NCBI GenBank assembly: GCA_037446605.1
Contig: JBBIIE010000013.1
Coordinates: 1-42,755, forward strand
Length of the DNA stretch: 42,755 nt
Source: JANXAZ01 sp037446605
Lineage (GTDB): Bacteria > Pseudomonadota > Alphaproteobacteria > Geminicoccales > Geminicoccaceae
Direction of reading: 5' to 3'
Notes under the pieces: generated by a model
Seen by the model: the letters and a program-made list of their open reading frames with translations, nothing else
What the model was told of the DNA's origin: nothing
Database searches by the model: none
Made by a program: the position numbers and the translations under genes
Shown: positions 33,287 to 41,437 of the stretch, one piece after another
Position numbering within the stretch: position 1 is the first letter of the stretch
Layout: every line of letters begins with the position of its first letter

Positions 33287-34653
33287 ATGTTCGGGAGCGC
33301 GCGCGTCACGGCCATCATCGGCTCGGCCGTCTTCGGCGGGTGGCTCGCCTGCGGCGGGGCCACGGCCGAGACCCCGAGCGTCTCGCACACCGAGCCGAAC
33401 GCGCGCAGCGTGGCGGTGATCGAGGAGATCATCGCGGCGTTCGAGAAGGCCAACCCGGGCATCCGGGTCGAGCAGGAGGCGATCGCCTGGGGTGATCTCG
33501 ACGCCAAGATGCAGGCGGCACTCGCCGCCGGCGCCCCTCCGGACATCGCCCACGGCCAGACCTACGTCGAGCGCTCGCTCTCGGCGAAGGGGCTGCTCGT
33601 CCCGATCGACGAGGTGATCAAGTCGATCGGGGAGGAGGACATCTACCCCGTCGTCCGCAAGCTCGACTATCACAGTGGACATTATTGGGGACTGGCGCAC
33701 GCGATCGGCACGGATCTGATCATCTATCGCAAGGATTTCTACCGGGCGGCTGGACTCGACCCCGACAAGGCGCCGGCCACCTGGGCCGAGTGGCTCGAAC
33801 AGCTCAAGAAGCTGACCGTCGACACCAACGGCGACGGCAAGCCCGACCGCTACGGCCTCGATCTCGCCGGCCCCGGCTTCTTCATCGACGAGGAGGTGTA
33901 CATGTGGGTCGGCTCGAACGGTGGCCGGCTCTTCCAGGACAATGGCCGACCGAACCCGACGAGCCCGCCGGTGCTCGAAATGCTGAGCTTCTGGAAGCAG
34001 TTGCACGACCGCTGCCTGCCGCCGGAATGGCTGAGCCACGGCTATCTCGACACCTTCGCCAACCTGGCGCCAACCTGGCGACCGGCAAGACCGCCTGGAT
34101 CCTCGGCTGGGGGCGGGGTACCGACTATTTCGAGAAGTACGCGCCCGATGTGGTCGCCAGGGGCGACATCGGCGTGTTCCCGACCAAGCCCGTGGGACCG
34201 TCGGGCCGGACCTTTCTCACCCAGCTCGATTCAGAGCCCTGGATGGTCTTCAAGGACGACGATGGCGCGAAGGAGGAGATCGAGTTCCTCAAGTTCTTCA
34301 TGCGTCCCGAGAACTACCGGCGCTACATCCAGACCGTGCCCGTCCATTTCTTCCCGATCACGAAATCCATGCAGGCGGATCCCCAGTATCTGGCCACACC
34401 GGATTTCCAGAAGTGGAAATTCTGGGTGGACGCGCAGCAGAACGTGATCGCCAATCACGACCCGAAGCCCTCGATGATCACCAACTGGAAGGATCTCGAC
34501 CTGCCCTACATCCAGGAGGTCGCGGGCTCGGGGAGCCTGATCGACATGGTCACCGACGTCGTCAAGAACGGGCGGACACCACAGGACGCGGCGAGGCGGG
34601 CCCAGGATCGGACCGAGCTGCTGATCACCCAGCTCGGCTACAAGCGTTGGTGA
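33287..34653 (+). pseudogene. ABC sugar-type substrate-binding protein, frameshifted by an 11-bp duplication
   Basis: A family 1 extracellular solute-binding protein of about 451 residues if restored. It has a signal peptide (1-27), AWGDLDAKMQAALAAGAPPDIA, an acidic calcium-like loop (DTNGDGKPDRYG) and, after the break, TGKTAWILGWGRG and VHFFPITKSMQ. The frame is open from ATG 33287 (AGGGAGAAGG upstream) to about residue 264, then resumes two bases out of phase. At the break GCCAACCTGGC occurs twice in tandem (34058-34079). Deleting one copy restores FANLATGKTAW and the full reading frame to TGA 34651. It may be a real inactivating mutation, a phase-variable site or an assembly error; the downstream permeases are intact. 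Confidence 0.88.
34058..34079 (+). repeat. 11-bp perfect tandem duplication inside the binding-protein gene
   Basis: GCCAACCTGGC at 34058-34068 is repeated exactly at 34069-34079. Eleven bases shift the frame by two. Removing one unit joins the two halves of the gene without any amino acid loss or gain. Confidence 0.95.
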
Positions 34654-34714
34654 GGCGCCCGGGCCGGCGGCGGGCGCGCCGGTCCCGGCGAGCGATGTCG
34701 AGCGAGCCCGACCG

Positions 34715-35656
34715 ATGGCGGCGGTGCGAGGGACGGAGCGAACGATCGCCTGGCGGGAACGCCGCCTCGCGGAGCGCCGCGTGCCGCAGTGGCTCTGGGG
34801 CTGGCTCCTCCTCGCACCTGCGCTGCTGCTGGTCCTGGGCCTGATCCTCTATCCCGTCGCCTACTCGTTCTGGCTCAGCCTGCACAGCAAGCATGCCTAC
34901 CTGCCCGTGCAGACCTTCGTCGGCCTGGACAACTACCTGTTCTTCCTGACCCAGGATCGCGAAGGCTTCTGGCGCTCGCTCTGGCTCGGCACGATCTACG
35001 CGGTCGGCTCGGTCGCGCTGCAGGTCGTGGTCGGCGTGGCCGCGGCGCTGGTTCTCAACGAGAGCTTCCTCGGCCGCACCTTCGTGCGCGGGCTGCTGCT
35101 CTTCCCCTACATGGTGCCGACGATCGTCGTGGTCATCCTGATGCGCTGGGTCCTCAACGATTCCTACGGGATCGTACCCTGGCTCCTGCGCAGCGTCGGG
35201 GTCGGCGCGCCGGGCTTCTTCACCGGCGAGATGATGATGCTCACCTTGGTGCTCATCAGCACCTGGACCTTCTTCCCCTTCGTCCTCATCGGCGTCCTCG
35301 CACGCCTGCAGACCATCGACCCCGACCTCTACGCCGCCGCGGAAATCGACGGGGCCGGGGCGATCCGTCGCTTCCTCCACGTCACCCTGCCGCAGATCGC
35401 GAGCGTGCTGTTCGTACTGGTGCTGCTGCGCGTGATGTTCATGTTCACCAAGTTCGACATCATCTGGCTGCTGACCGGCGGGGGTGGGATCGGTTGGTTC
35501 GTGCGCACCCTCCCGGTCTACACCTTCATGAAGACCTTCCAGGAGCTGCAGGTCGGCGCCGGCGCCCGCCTCTCGGTGATCATGTTCCTGATCCTGACGG
35601 GCTTCGCCGTGGTCTACTTCAGGCTCTTCAGGGAGCGCTCGGAGGAGGGCTCTTGA
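34715..35656 (+). CDS. ABC transporter permease, MalF/UgpA type
   Basis: 313-residue six-helix inner-membrane permease of the carbohydrate importer class. The cytoplasmic EAA loop, which docks the ATPase, reads AAAEIDGAGAIRRFLHVTLP. The first helix (about 27-48) follows a basic N-terminus. ATG 34715 lies 61 bases after the binding-protein stop. Together with the next gene it forms the membrane pair; substrate is probably a sugar or polyol, by family. Confidence 0.92.
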   Translation: MAAVRGTERTIAWRERRLAERRVPQWLWGWLLLAPALLLVLGLILYPVAYSFWLSLHSKHAYLPVQTFVGLDNYLFFLTQDREGFWRSLWLGTIYAVGSVALQVVVGVAAALVLNESFLGRTFVRGLLLFPYMVPTIVVVILMRWVLNDSYGIVPWLLRSVGVGAPGFFTGEMMMLTLVLISTWTFFPFVLIGVLARLQTIDPDLYAAAEIDGAGAIRRFLHVTLPQIASVLFVLVLLRVMFMFTKFDIIWLLTGGGGIGWFVRTLPVYTFMKTFQELQVGAGARLSVIMFLILTGFAVVYFRLFRERSEEGS

Positions 35657-36501
35657 GCGGCCGGCCGGGGCGCGCCCGCGGACCGGGCTTCACCCTCTGG
35701 ATCCACGGCGCCGCCGCCCTGCTCGCCCTGCTCTGTGGTTTCCCGCTGCTCTGGATGCTGCTCACCTCGCTCGAGCCGGACGCCGAGATCCTGACCGGCG
35801 AGCCCCTGCTGTGGCCGAGCCGCCTGCAGCTCGACGCCTACGCCCGCCTGTTCTCGGAAACCGGCTTCGCCATCTACTTCTGGAACTCGATCAAGGTCGC
35901 CGGCACCGCCACCCTCCTCACGATCCTCGTCGCCACGCTCGCGGCCTACGCCGTCACCCGCTTCCGGTTCCCCGGTCGCGAGCTCGTCGCCGGTACCATG
36001 CTGTTCACCTACATGTTCGCGCCGATCATGATCGTGGTGCCGTTCTACATCATGGTCCGGTCGGCCGGGCTCATGAACACCCACACCGGCCTCGTGCTCT
36101 CCTACACCGCCTTCTCCCTGCCCTTCTCGATGTGGCTGCTGCGCTCGTTCTTCCGCTCGATCCCGCTCGAGCTCGAGGAGGCGGCGATGATCGACGGCGC
36201 CTCGCGGCCGCAGGCCGTGGCGCGGATCATCGTGCCGCTCGCCCTGCCCGGCGTGATCGCCGTCTCGATCTTCACCTTCATCGTGGCGTGGAACGACTAC
36301 CTGTTCGCCCGCGTCCTGATCAGCTCCGACCGGCTCAAGACCCTGCCGGTCGGCATGAACGATCTGTACAACGCCACCGTCACGGACTGGGGCATGATGA
36401 TGGCGGCGGGCGTGGTGATCACCATCCCGGCGCTGGTCTTCTTCGTCCTCGTGCAGCGCTGGCTGATCGCCGGCTGGGGGGCGGGCGGCGTCAAGGGCTG
36501 A
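35653..36501 (+). CDS. ABC transporter permease, MalG/UgpE type
   Basis: 282-residue partner permease with six helices and the EAA loop LEEAAMIDGASRPQAVARII, followed by VPLALPGVIAVSIFTFIVAWNDY, a hallmark of MalG-type subunits. TTG 35653 overlaps the previous stop (TTGA) and has GGAGGAGGG directly upstream, which decides the start; the open frame extends further but as a shadow of the first permease. No ATP-binding subunit gene follows, so a shared ATPase encoded elsewhere is needed. Confidence 0.92.
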   Translation: MSGRPGRARGPGFTLWIHGAAALLALLCGFPLLWMLLTSLEPDAEILTGEPLLWPSRLQLDAYARLFSETGFAIYFWNSIKVAGTATLLTILVATLAAYAVTRFRFPGRELVAGTMLFTYMFAPIMIVVPFYIMVRSAGLMNTHTGLVLSYTAFSLPFSMWLLRSFFRSIPLELEEAAMIDGASRPQAVARIIVPLALPGVIAVSIFTFIVAWNDYLFARVLISSDRLKTLPVGMNDLYNATVTDWGMMMAAGVVITIPALVFFVLVQRWLIAGWGAGGVKG

Positions 36502-36713
36502 GCCACGCGGTCGGAGCCGGCGCACGCGGCCGCGACACGGGGTGGCGCCTGCGGCGCCGGGGCCACGGAACGGTCGCGCCGGCGCCGCGGGATACGTGCT
36601 CGTACCGAGGGGTGACGAAGCGGGGTTGATCTCGACCGGCCAAATCGGGATCCTGCCATGGCGGCGCGATCTCGGCGCAGGGAGCGCGCACGCCTTTTGG
36701 GCAGGAGACGCCA

Positions 36714-39014
36714 GTGGTCGAGCAGCGCATGCTCGCGCGCGCCGTCGGCGCGGCGCCGGCCGCGGGCGAGCCGTCCGTCGCCGCATCATCGCCGGAGGTC
36801 GGCCTCGGCTGGATCGCCGACGTTCTCCGGCGCAATCTGTACCTGGTGCTCGGCACGGTGCTGGCGGTGGATCTGGCGGTCGCGGCTTGGCTCGCCGTCC
36901 GCCCGCAGGTCTGGACGGCCTCGGCCGAGCTCCTCATCGAGGCCGACGACCGCGGCTTCGGGAATCTGCGCGACGAGATCGACCTGCGCATCGATCGGCT
37001 GCAGCCGGCCGACGTCGAGAGCGAGGTCAAGGTCCTTGCCTCGCGCCGGCTGGCGCTCCGCGTGATCGAGCAGGAGCGGCTCGCCGAGGTGGTCGAGCCC
37101 GAACCGGCCCAACAGCGCCTGCGCGGGCTCCTCGCCGGCGCCGGCGAGTGGCTGCTCGACTGGGTGGCCGGGGTCCGCTCCAGCTTCGCGGGCTACCCGA
37201 CCGATCTCGCCGCCCGGCTGCCCGACGAACGCGAGGTCGCGGCACCCGCGCCGGAGGCCGTGCTCGAGCGCTTCGAGCAGGCGCTCGCGATCCACCGCGA
37301 CCCGCTCGCGCGGGTGGTGACCGTCGCCTACACCGCGGCCGATCCGGCGCGCGCCGCGCGCGTCGCCGACGCGGTCGCCCGCCTCTACCTCGACGAGCGC
37401 GTCGCGACCCAGCGCGAGGCGCTGCAGCAGACCGCGCGCTACCTGGAGGAACGCCTCGCCGTCGTCGCCCGCGAGCTCGAGGAGGCGGAGCGGCGGGTGA
37501 AGGCCTACCAGAGCGATACCGGTCTCTACGCGGTCGAGGGCGCCTCGGCGCTGGAGCGGCGCTACGCCGAACTCGGTCGTGAGCTCACCCAGGCGACCGT
37601 GCAGCTCGCCGACGCCAAGGCGAGGCTGACGCAGCTCGAGGCGGCGCGCGCCGGTCGCGGCCTCGCCGGGCTGCGCGAGGTGGCGGGCTCGCCGGTCGTG
37701 GGCGACCTGCGTCGCCAGGAAGCCGAGCTGGCGCGGCGCATCGCCGATCTCGGCACCCAGTACGGGCCGCGCCATCCCCTCATGCAGAACGCCCGTGCCG
37801 AGCTCGACGACATCCGCCGCTCGATCGCCGCCGAGATCGACCGGATCGCCACCTCGCTCGCGAGCGAAGTCGCGGTGGCCGAGGGCCGGGTCGCCCGCCT
37901 GCAGGCCGAGGTCGCCGAGGCCGAGCGGCGTCTCGCCACGGTCGGCTCGAGCCAGGTCGCGCTGGAGGAGCTGACCCGGCGCGCCGAGGCCGCGCGGAAG
38001 GTGTACGAGACCATGCTCGACCGCTACAGAAGGGCGAGCGAACAGCAGAACCTGCTGCGCCCCGCGGCACGGATCATCTCGCCGGCGACGCCACCGAGCC
38101 GTCCTGCCAACAGCCCGAAGGCCCTGGTGCTGGCCTTCACCACGCTGGCCGGCGCAGGGCTCGGCTGCGGCTTCGCCTTCCTGCGCGAGCTGCGTCGGCG
38201 CAGCTTCCTCACGAGCAGCGAGCTCGAGCGCGAGCTCGGGTTGCCCGTCCTGGCGGCGCTGCCCGCTCTCCAGGCCGAGCAGGTGGACGGCGCCGATCGG
38301 CCGGACCAGCCCTCCGCACCGCTGGCGGTCGCCTACCGCGAGGCCGTGCAGCGGGTCGCCTCCCGCCTCCTCACCGATTCGCAGGACCGGGGAGCCCGGC
38401 GCGGACGTGTGGTCGGGCTCACCTCGGCCTTCCCCGGCGACGGCAAGACCACGCTGGCCCTGGCCCTGGCGAGGCAGTTCGCCCGCAGCGGCCGTCGGAC
38501 CCTGCTGATCGACGCCGATCTCCGGCGCCGCTCGCTCGACACCCTGCTGGCCGTGCCTCCCGACCAGCCGGGCCTCGTCCAGGTGCTGATCGGCCAGTGC
38601 AGGGTGATCGACCGCGCCCTCCTGAGCGAGACGGCCTCGGGCCTGCGGATCCTGCCGGCCGGTGGCTCGCCCGAGAGCCCACAGGACCTGCTCGGCTCCC
38701 CACAGGCGCGCATCCTCCTGGGCGCGCTGCGCGAGCTGTGCGACGTCGTGGTGGTGGACCTGCCGCCGGTGCTGGCGGTGAGCGACGCTCTGGCGGTCGC
38801 CCGCGCGCTCGACGAGGCTCTGCTCGTGGTGCGCTGGGACCGGACCCCGCGTGACGCCGCGCGGGCGGCGCTGCGCGAGTTGCGCGCGATCGAGCTGCCG
38901 GTCGCGGGTGTCGTGCTGAACGCGGTCGATCTGCGTGCCTACACCCGCTACGGCAGTCCCGACCATCTCCGCTACACGGCGCACTACGCCCACTACTACA
39001 CCGGCCGCGGCTGA
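36714..39014 (+). CDS. Wzc-like polysaccharide chain-length regulator / bacterial tyrosine kinase
   Basis: 766-residue exopolysaccharide co-polymerase. A Wzz domain begins near residue 30 with the first membrane helix (about 41-62, YLVLGTVLAVDLAVAAWLAV). A long coiled-coil periplasmic region (about 175-460) contains the GNVR-type segment before the second helix (about 478-498). The cytoplasmic BY-kinase has Walker A PGDGKTT (574-580, K578), Walker A' LLIDADLRRRSL and Walker B VVVDLPP. The C-terminal tail has six tyrosines within about 25 residues (for example HYAHYYTGRG), the autophosphorylation cluster. Start GTG 36714 with GCAGGAGACGCCA. First gene of the exopolysaccharide locus. Confidence 0.93.
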   Translation: MVEQRMLARAVGAAPAAGEPSVAASSPEVGLGWIADVLRRNLYLVLGTVLAVDLAVAAWLAVRPQVWTASAELLIEADDRGFGNLRDEIDLRIDRLQPADVESEVKVLASRRLALRVIEQERLAEVVEPEPAQQRLRGLLAGAGEWLLDWVAGVRSSFAGYPTDLAARLPDEREVAAPAPEAVLERFEQALAIHRDPLARVVTVAYTAADPARAARVADAVARLYLDERVATQREALQQTARYLEERLAVVARELEEAERRVKAYQSDTGLYAVEGASALERRYAELGRELTQATVQLADAKARLTQLEAARAGRGLAGLREVAGSPVVGDLRRQEAELARRIADLGTQYGPRHPLMQNARAELDDIRRSIAAEIDRIATSLASEVAVAEGRVARLQAEVAEAERRLATVGSSQVALEELTRRAEAARKVYETMLDRYRRASEQQNLLRPAARIISPATPPSRPANSPKALVLAFTTLAGAGLGCGFAFLRELRRRSFLTSSELERELGLPVLAALPALQAEQVDGADRPDQPSAPLAVAYREAVQRVASRLLTDSQDRGARRGRVVGLTSAFPGDGKTTLALALARQFARSGRRTLLIDADLRRRSLDTLLAVPPDQPGLVQVLIGQCRVIDRALLSETASGLRILPAGGSPESPQDLLGSPQARILLGALRELCDVVVVDLPPVLAVSDALAVARALDEALLVVRWDRTPRDAARAALRELRAIELPVAGVVLNAVDLRAYTRYGSPDHLRYTAHYAHYYTGRG

Positions 39015-39031
39015 GCGCGGGGACCGGGAGC

Positions 39032-40147
39032 ATGCGGGTCGTCTGCCTCCAGACCGGGCCGCTCGACTATTCGGTGGAGTTCGCTCGGGCCGCCGCGCCG
39101 CACGCCGACCTCCTGTTGGTCGGCGCGGCGCAGGAGCTCGCCCGCCTCGAAGGCGGACCGCCCGACGGCCCGGCGCTCGCCCCCCTGCCCTGGCCGCGCC
39201 ATCGCAGCCTCGCCAACCTGCGCCTGCTGCGCGATGTGCTCGCGGCGATCCGTGGACATCGCCCGGATGTCGTGCACTTCCTCGGCGATTCGACCCTCTG
39301 GCTGAACCTCGCCCTGCCCTTCCTGCGGCACCTGCCACGGGTGGTGACGATCCACGACGTGCATCTGCACCCGGGCGACGTGCAGTCGCGCCGGGTTCCG
39401 CGCCTGACGGTCCACCAGCTGCGGCGCAGCGCCGATCTGCTCGTGGTCCACGGCGCCGAGCAGCAGCGCCTCGCCATGGCCCAGCTCGGTCGGCCCGCCG
39501 CCGACGTGCGCGTCGTCCCGCACCCGGCCCTGCTCCGCTACGCCCAGCTCGCCGCCCGGCTCGGGCTCGAGGCACGCCGGGGCGGGGCGCCGCGCGTCCT
39601 CTTCTTCGGACGCCTGATGCGCTACAAGGGGCTCCCGCACCTGCTCGCGGCATGGCCCGCGGTCGCGGCGGCGGTGCCCGGGGCGGCCCTGGTCCTGGCC
39701 GGCAGCGGGCCGGATGCCGCCTGGGTCGAGGCCGCGCGCCGCGGGCTGCCAAACGTGGAGCTCGTCGACCGCTATCTGGACGACCGCGCGACGGCGCAGG
39801 CCTTCCTCGACGCCGACCTCGTGGTGCTCCCCTACATCGAGGCCTCGCAGAGCGGCGTGCTCGCGCTCGCCGCCGCGTTCGGCCGCCCCGTGGTGGCGAG
39901 CGATGTCGGCGACCTCGCCGCGACCGTGCGGTCGACCGGCATGGGGGTGCTGGTCCCGCCGGCCGATCCGGCCGCACTCGCCGCGGCGCTGATCGCCGTC
40001 CTGGCCGATCCGGCCGAGCGGGCTCGGCTCGGACGGCTGAGTGCCGCAGCCGCCGCCGGCCCGTTGGGGCCGGAGACCGTCGGTCGGTTGGCTGCCGGGA
40101 TCTACGCCGATGCGGTCGCCCGTCGTGCCGCGCGGCTCGCCGCCTGA
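39032..40147 (+). CDS. glycosyltransferase, GT4/GT-B type
   Basis: 371-residue retaining GT-B glycosyltransferase. The C-terminal nucleotide-sugar domain starts at RVLFFGRLMRYKGLPHLLAA. Later come LVLAGSGPDAAWVEA and the donor-binding EASQSGVLALAAAFGRPVVA with the E-x7-type pattern, in which the second glutamate is replaced by alanine. ATG 39032 is 17 bases after the Wzc-like stop with GGGAGC adjacent. It probably adds a sugar to the lipid-linked repeat unit; donor and acceptor are unknown. Confidence 0.9.
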   Translation: MRVVCLQTGPLDYSVEFARAAAPHADLLLVGAAQELARLEGGPPDGPALAPLPWPRHRSLANLRLLRDVLAAIRGHRPDVVHFLGDSTLWLNLALPFLRHLPRVVTIHDVHLHPGDVQSRRVPRLTVHQLRRSADLLVVHGAEQQRLAMAQLGRPAADVRVVPHPALLRYAQLAARLGLEARRGGAPRVLFFGRLMRYKGLPHLLAAWPAVAAAVPGAALVLAGSGPDAAWVEAARRGLPNVELVDRYLDDRATAQAFLDADLVVLPYIEASQSGVLALAAAFGRPVVASDVGDLAATVRSTGMGVLVPPADPAALAAALIAVLADPAERARLGRLSAAAAAGPLGPETVGRLAAGIYADAVARRAARLAA

Positions 40148-40190
40148 GCGCCCGGCCCCGGCCGGCCCGACATCAGGGCGGGCCGGGCGC
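40148..40190. terminator. bidirectional stem-loop between convergent glycosyltransferase genes
   Basis: Perfect 11-bp inverted repeat, GCGCCCGGCCC (40148-40158) and GGGCCGGGCGC (40180-40190), around a 21-base loop that contains the stop of the minus-strand gene. No T tract. Confidence 0.5.
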
Positions 40191-41330
40191 CGCGCCAGCG
40201 AGTGCACGGCGATGGAGCTCGGCCAGGCGGTCCGCGTAGCGGTCGATCGTGAACCCCTCGAGATAACGTCGCCGCGCCGCTTCGCCCAGCTGCACCCGCA
40301 GCGTCGGCTCGTCGAGCAGCCGCCCGATCGCGCCGGCGAGCCGGGCAGCGTCTCCGGGTCGAACCAGGAGCGCCTCCCGGCCGTCGGTCACCGCCTCGCC
40401 GTGCGCGCCGACTTCCGTCGCCACGATGGCGAGACCGTGCGCCATCGCCTCGAGCAGGGCCATGGCCTGCCCTTCGGCGTGCGAGGGCAGCACGAGGATG
40501 TCGCCCTCCCGCAGGAGCTGCCACGTCTCCTCGTGGCCGAGCCAGCCGTGGAAGCGGCACCGATCGCCGACCCCGAGCCGAGCGGCCTCCGCGCGGAAGC
40601 GCTCGACCTCACCGCCGCCGGCCAGATCGAGCTGCCAGTCGCGGTCGCGCAGTGCCGGCGTGGCGAGGGCTGCGAGCAGCTCCGGCACACCCTTGCGCGC
40701 GCTCAGATGCCCGAGGAAGAGCAGCCGCACCGGCCGCGCCCCGGTGGCTCGGGCGCGCTGCGGGCCCGGATCGGGCACGGCGTTGTGCAGGACGGCCACA
40801 CGTTCTCGATCGACACCGAGCCCGGTCACGACGAGGTCCCTGTCGCGCTCGCCGAGGACGATGCAGAAGCGCGCGCGGCGGAACATCCGAACGATCAACG
40901 CCCGCTGCCAGGCCGGACGCCGGGCGAGATCGGCGGCGTAGTCGAAGTCGTGCAGGTGAACCATGGTCGGCAGCCGCAGGAGCTCGGCCCAAAGGCCGAG
41001 GATCACCTTGCGCACCGTGCTGCCGCGACCGGCCACGTTCAGGTGCAGCAGGTCGAGCCGCCCGCCGAGCCGCGCGCGTGCGATCCGTCCGAGGCTCCGG
41101 ACCAGGTGGAGGGGCGCGAGGAGGAGCGATCCCGAGCCGCGCGCATCGATCACCTCCCAGGCCGGTCCCTCGCCGGAAGCATCCCAGGCGCGCGCGGCGT
41201 AGAGCATGATCCGCCCGATGCCGCCGAACTCGAAGCCGCCGGGCATGGCGAGCCCGACCCGCGGCCAACGCGGCGGCCGCGCGGTCCCTCGGCCGTCCGT
41301 CGCGACGCGGGTCGTCGGTGCCGTCGTCAC
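40173..41330 (-). CDS. glycosyltransferase, GT4/GT-B type
   Basis: 385-residue GT-B enzyme. The N-terminal acceptor domain carries the glycine-rich PGGFEFGGIGRIMLYAARAW (residues about 30-50), and MVHLHDFDYAADLARRP follows. The donor domain begins at RLLFLGHLSARKGVPELLAA and contains SHAEGQAMALLEAMAHGLAI with the intact E-x7-E motif. I choose GTG 41330, which has GGAGCAGGA upstream, over a longer open frame with no ribosome site. It is convergent with the previous glycosyltransferase and divergent from the flippase. Confidence 0.9.
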   Translation of the reverse strand: MTTAPTTRVATDGRGTARPPRWPRVGLAMPGGFEFGGIGRIMLYAARAWDASGEGPAWEVIDARGSGSLLLAPLHLVRSLGRIARARLGGRLDLLHLNVAGRGSTVRKVILGLWAELLRLPTMVHLHDFDYAADLARRPAWQRALIVRMFRRARFCIVLGERDRDLVVTGLGVDRERVAVLHNAVPDPGPQRARATGARPVRLLFLGHLSARKGVPELLAALATPALRDRDWQLDLAGGGEVERFRAEAARLGVGDRCRFHGWLGHEETWQLLREGDILVLPSHAEGQAMALLEAMAHGLAIVATEVGAHGEAVTDGREALLVRPGDAARLAGAIGRLLDEPTLRVQLGEAARRRYLEGFTIDRYADRLAELHRRALAGAAPGPP

Positions 41331-41352
41331 GGCGTGTCCTGCTCCGGTCCGG

Positions 41353-41380
41353 GATGGCCGGCCGGGCTCGGCCCGCCATC
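41353..41380. promoter_or_regulatory. 28-bp imperfect palindrome in a divergent promoter region
   Basis: GATGGCCGGCCG (41353-41364), four bases, CGGCCCGCCATC (41369-41380): 12-bp arms with one mismatch between the two divergent start codons (41330 and 41438). Could be an operator or a leader hairpin. Confidence 0.4.
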
Positions 41381-41394
41381 TACCGCCGGTAGAT
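41378..41394. promoter_or_regulatory. 17-bp perfect palindrome ATCTACC-GCC-GGTAGAT
   Basis: Perfect 7-bp arms around a 3-base centre, abutting the larger palindrome and 43 bases before the flippase ATG. The AT content stands out locally. The size and symmetry suit a dimeric regulator's site; no regulator gene is adjacent. Confidence 0.45.
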
Positions 41395-41437
41395 CCTGGC
41401 AGCGTGGCCTGCCCGCCCGCAAGTCCACGGACGGCGC

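Noticed and set aside
33685..34653. A separate gene in the second frame of the binding-protein region
   Set aside because: Its first third is a shadow; only the part after 34080 has homology, continuing the same protein after the duplication.
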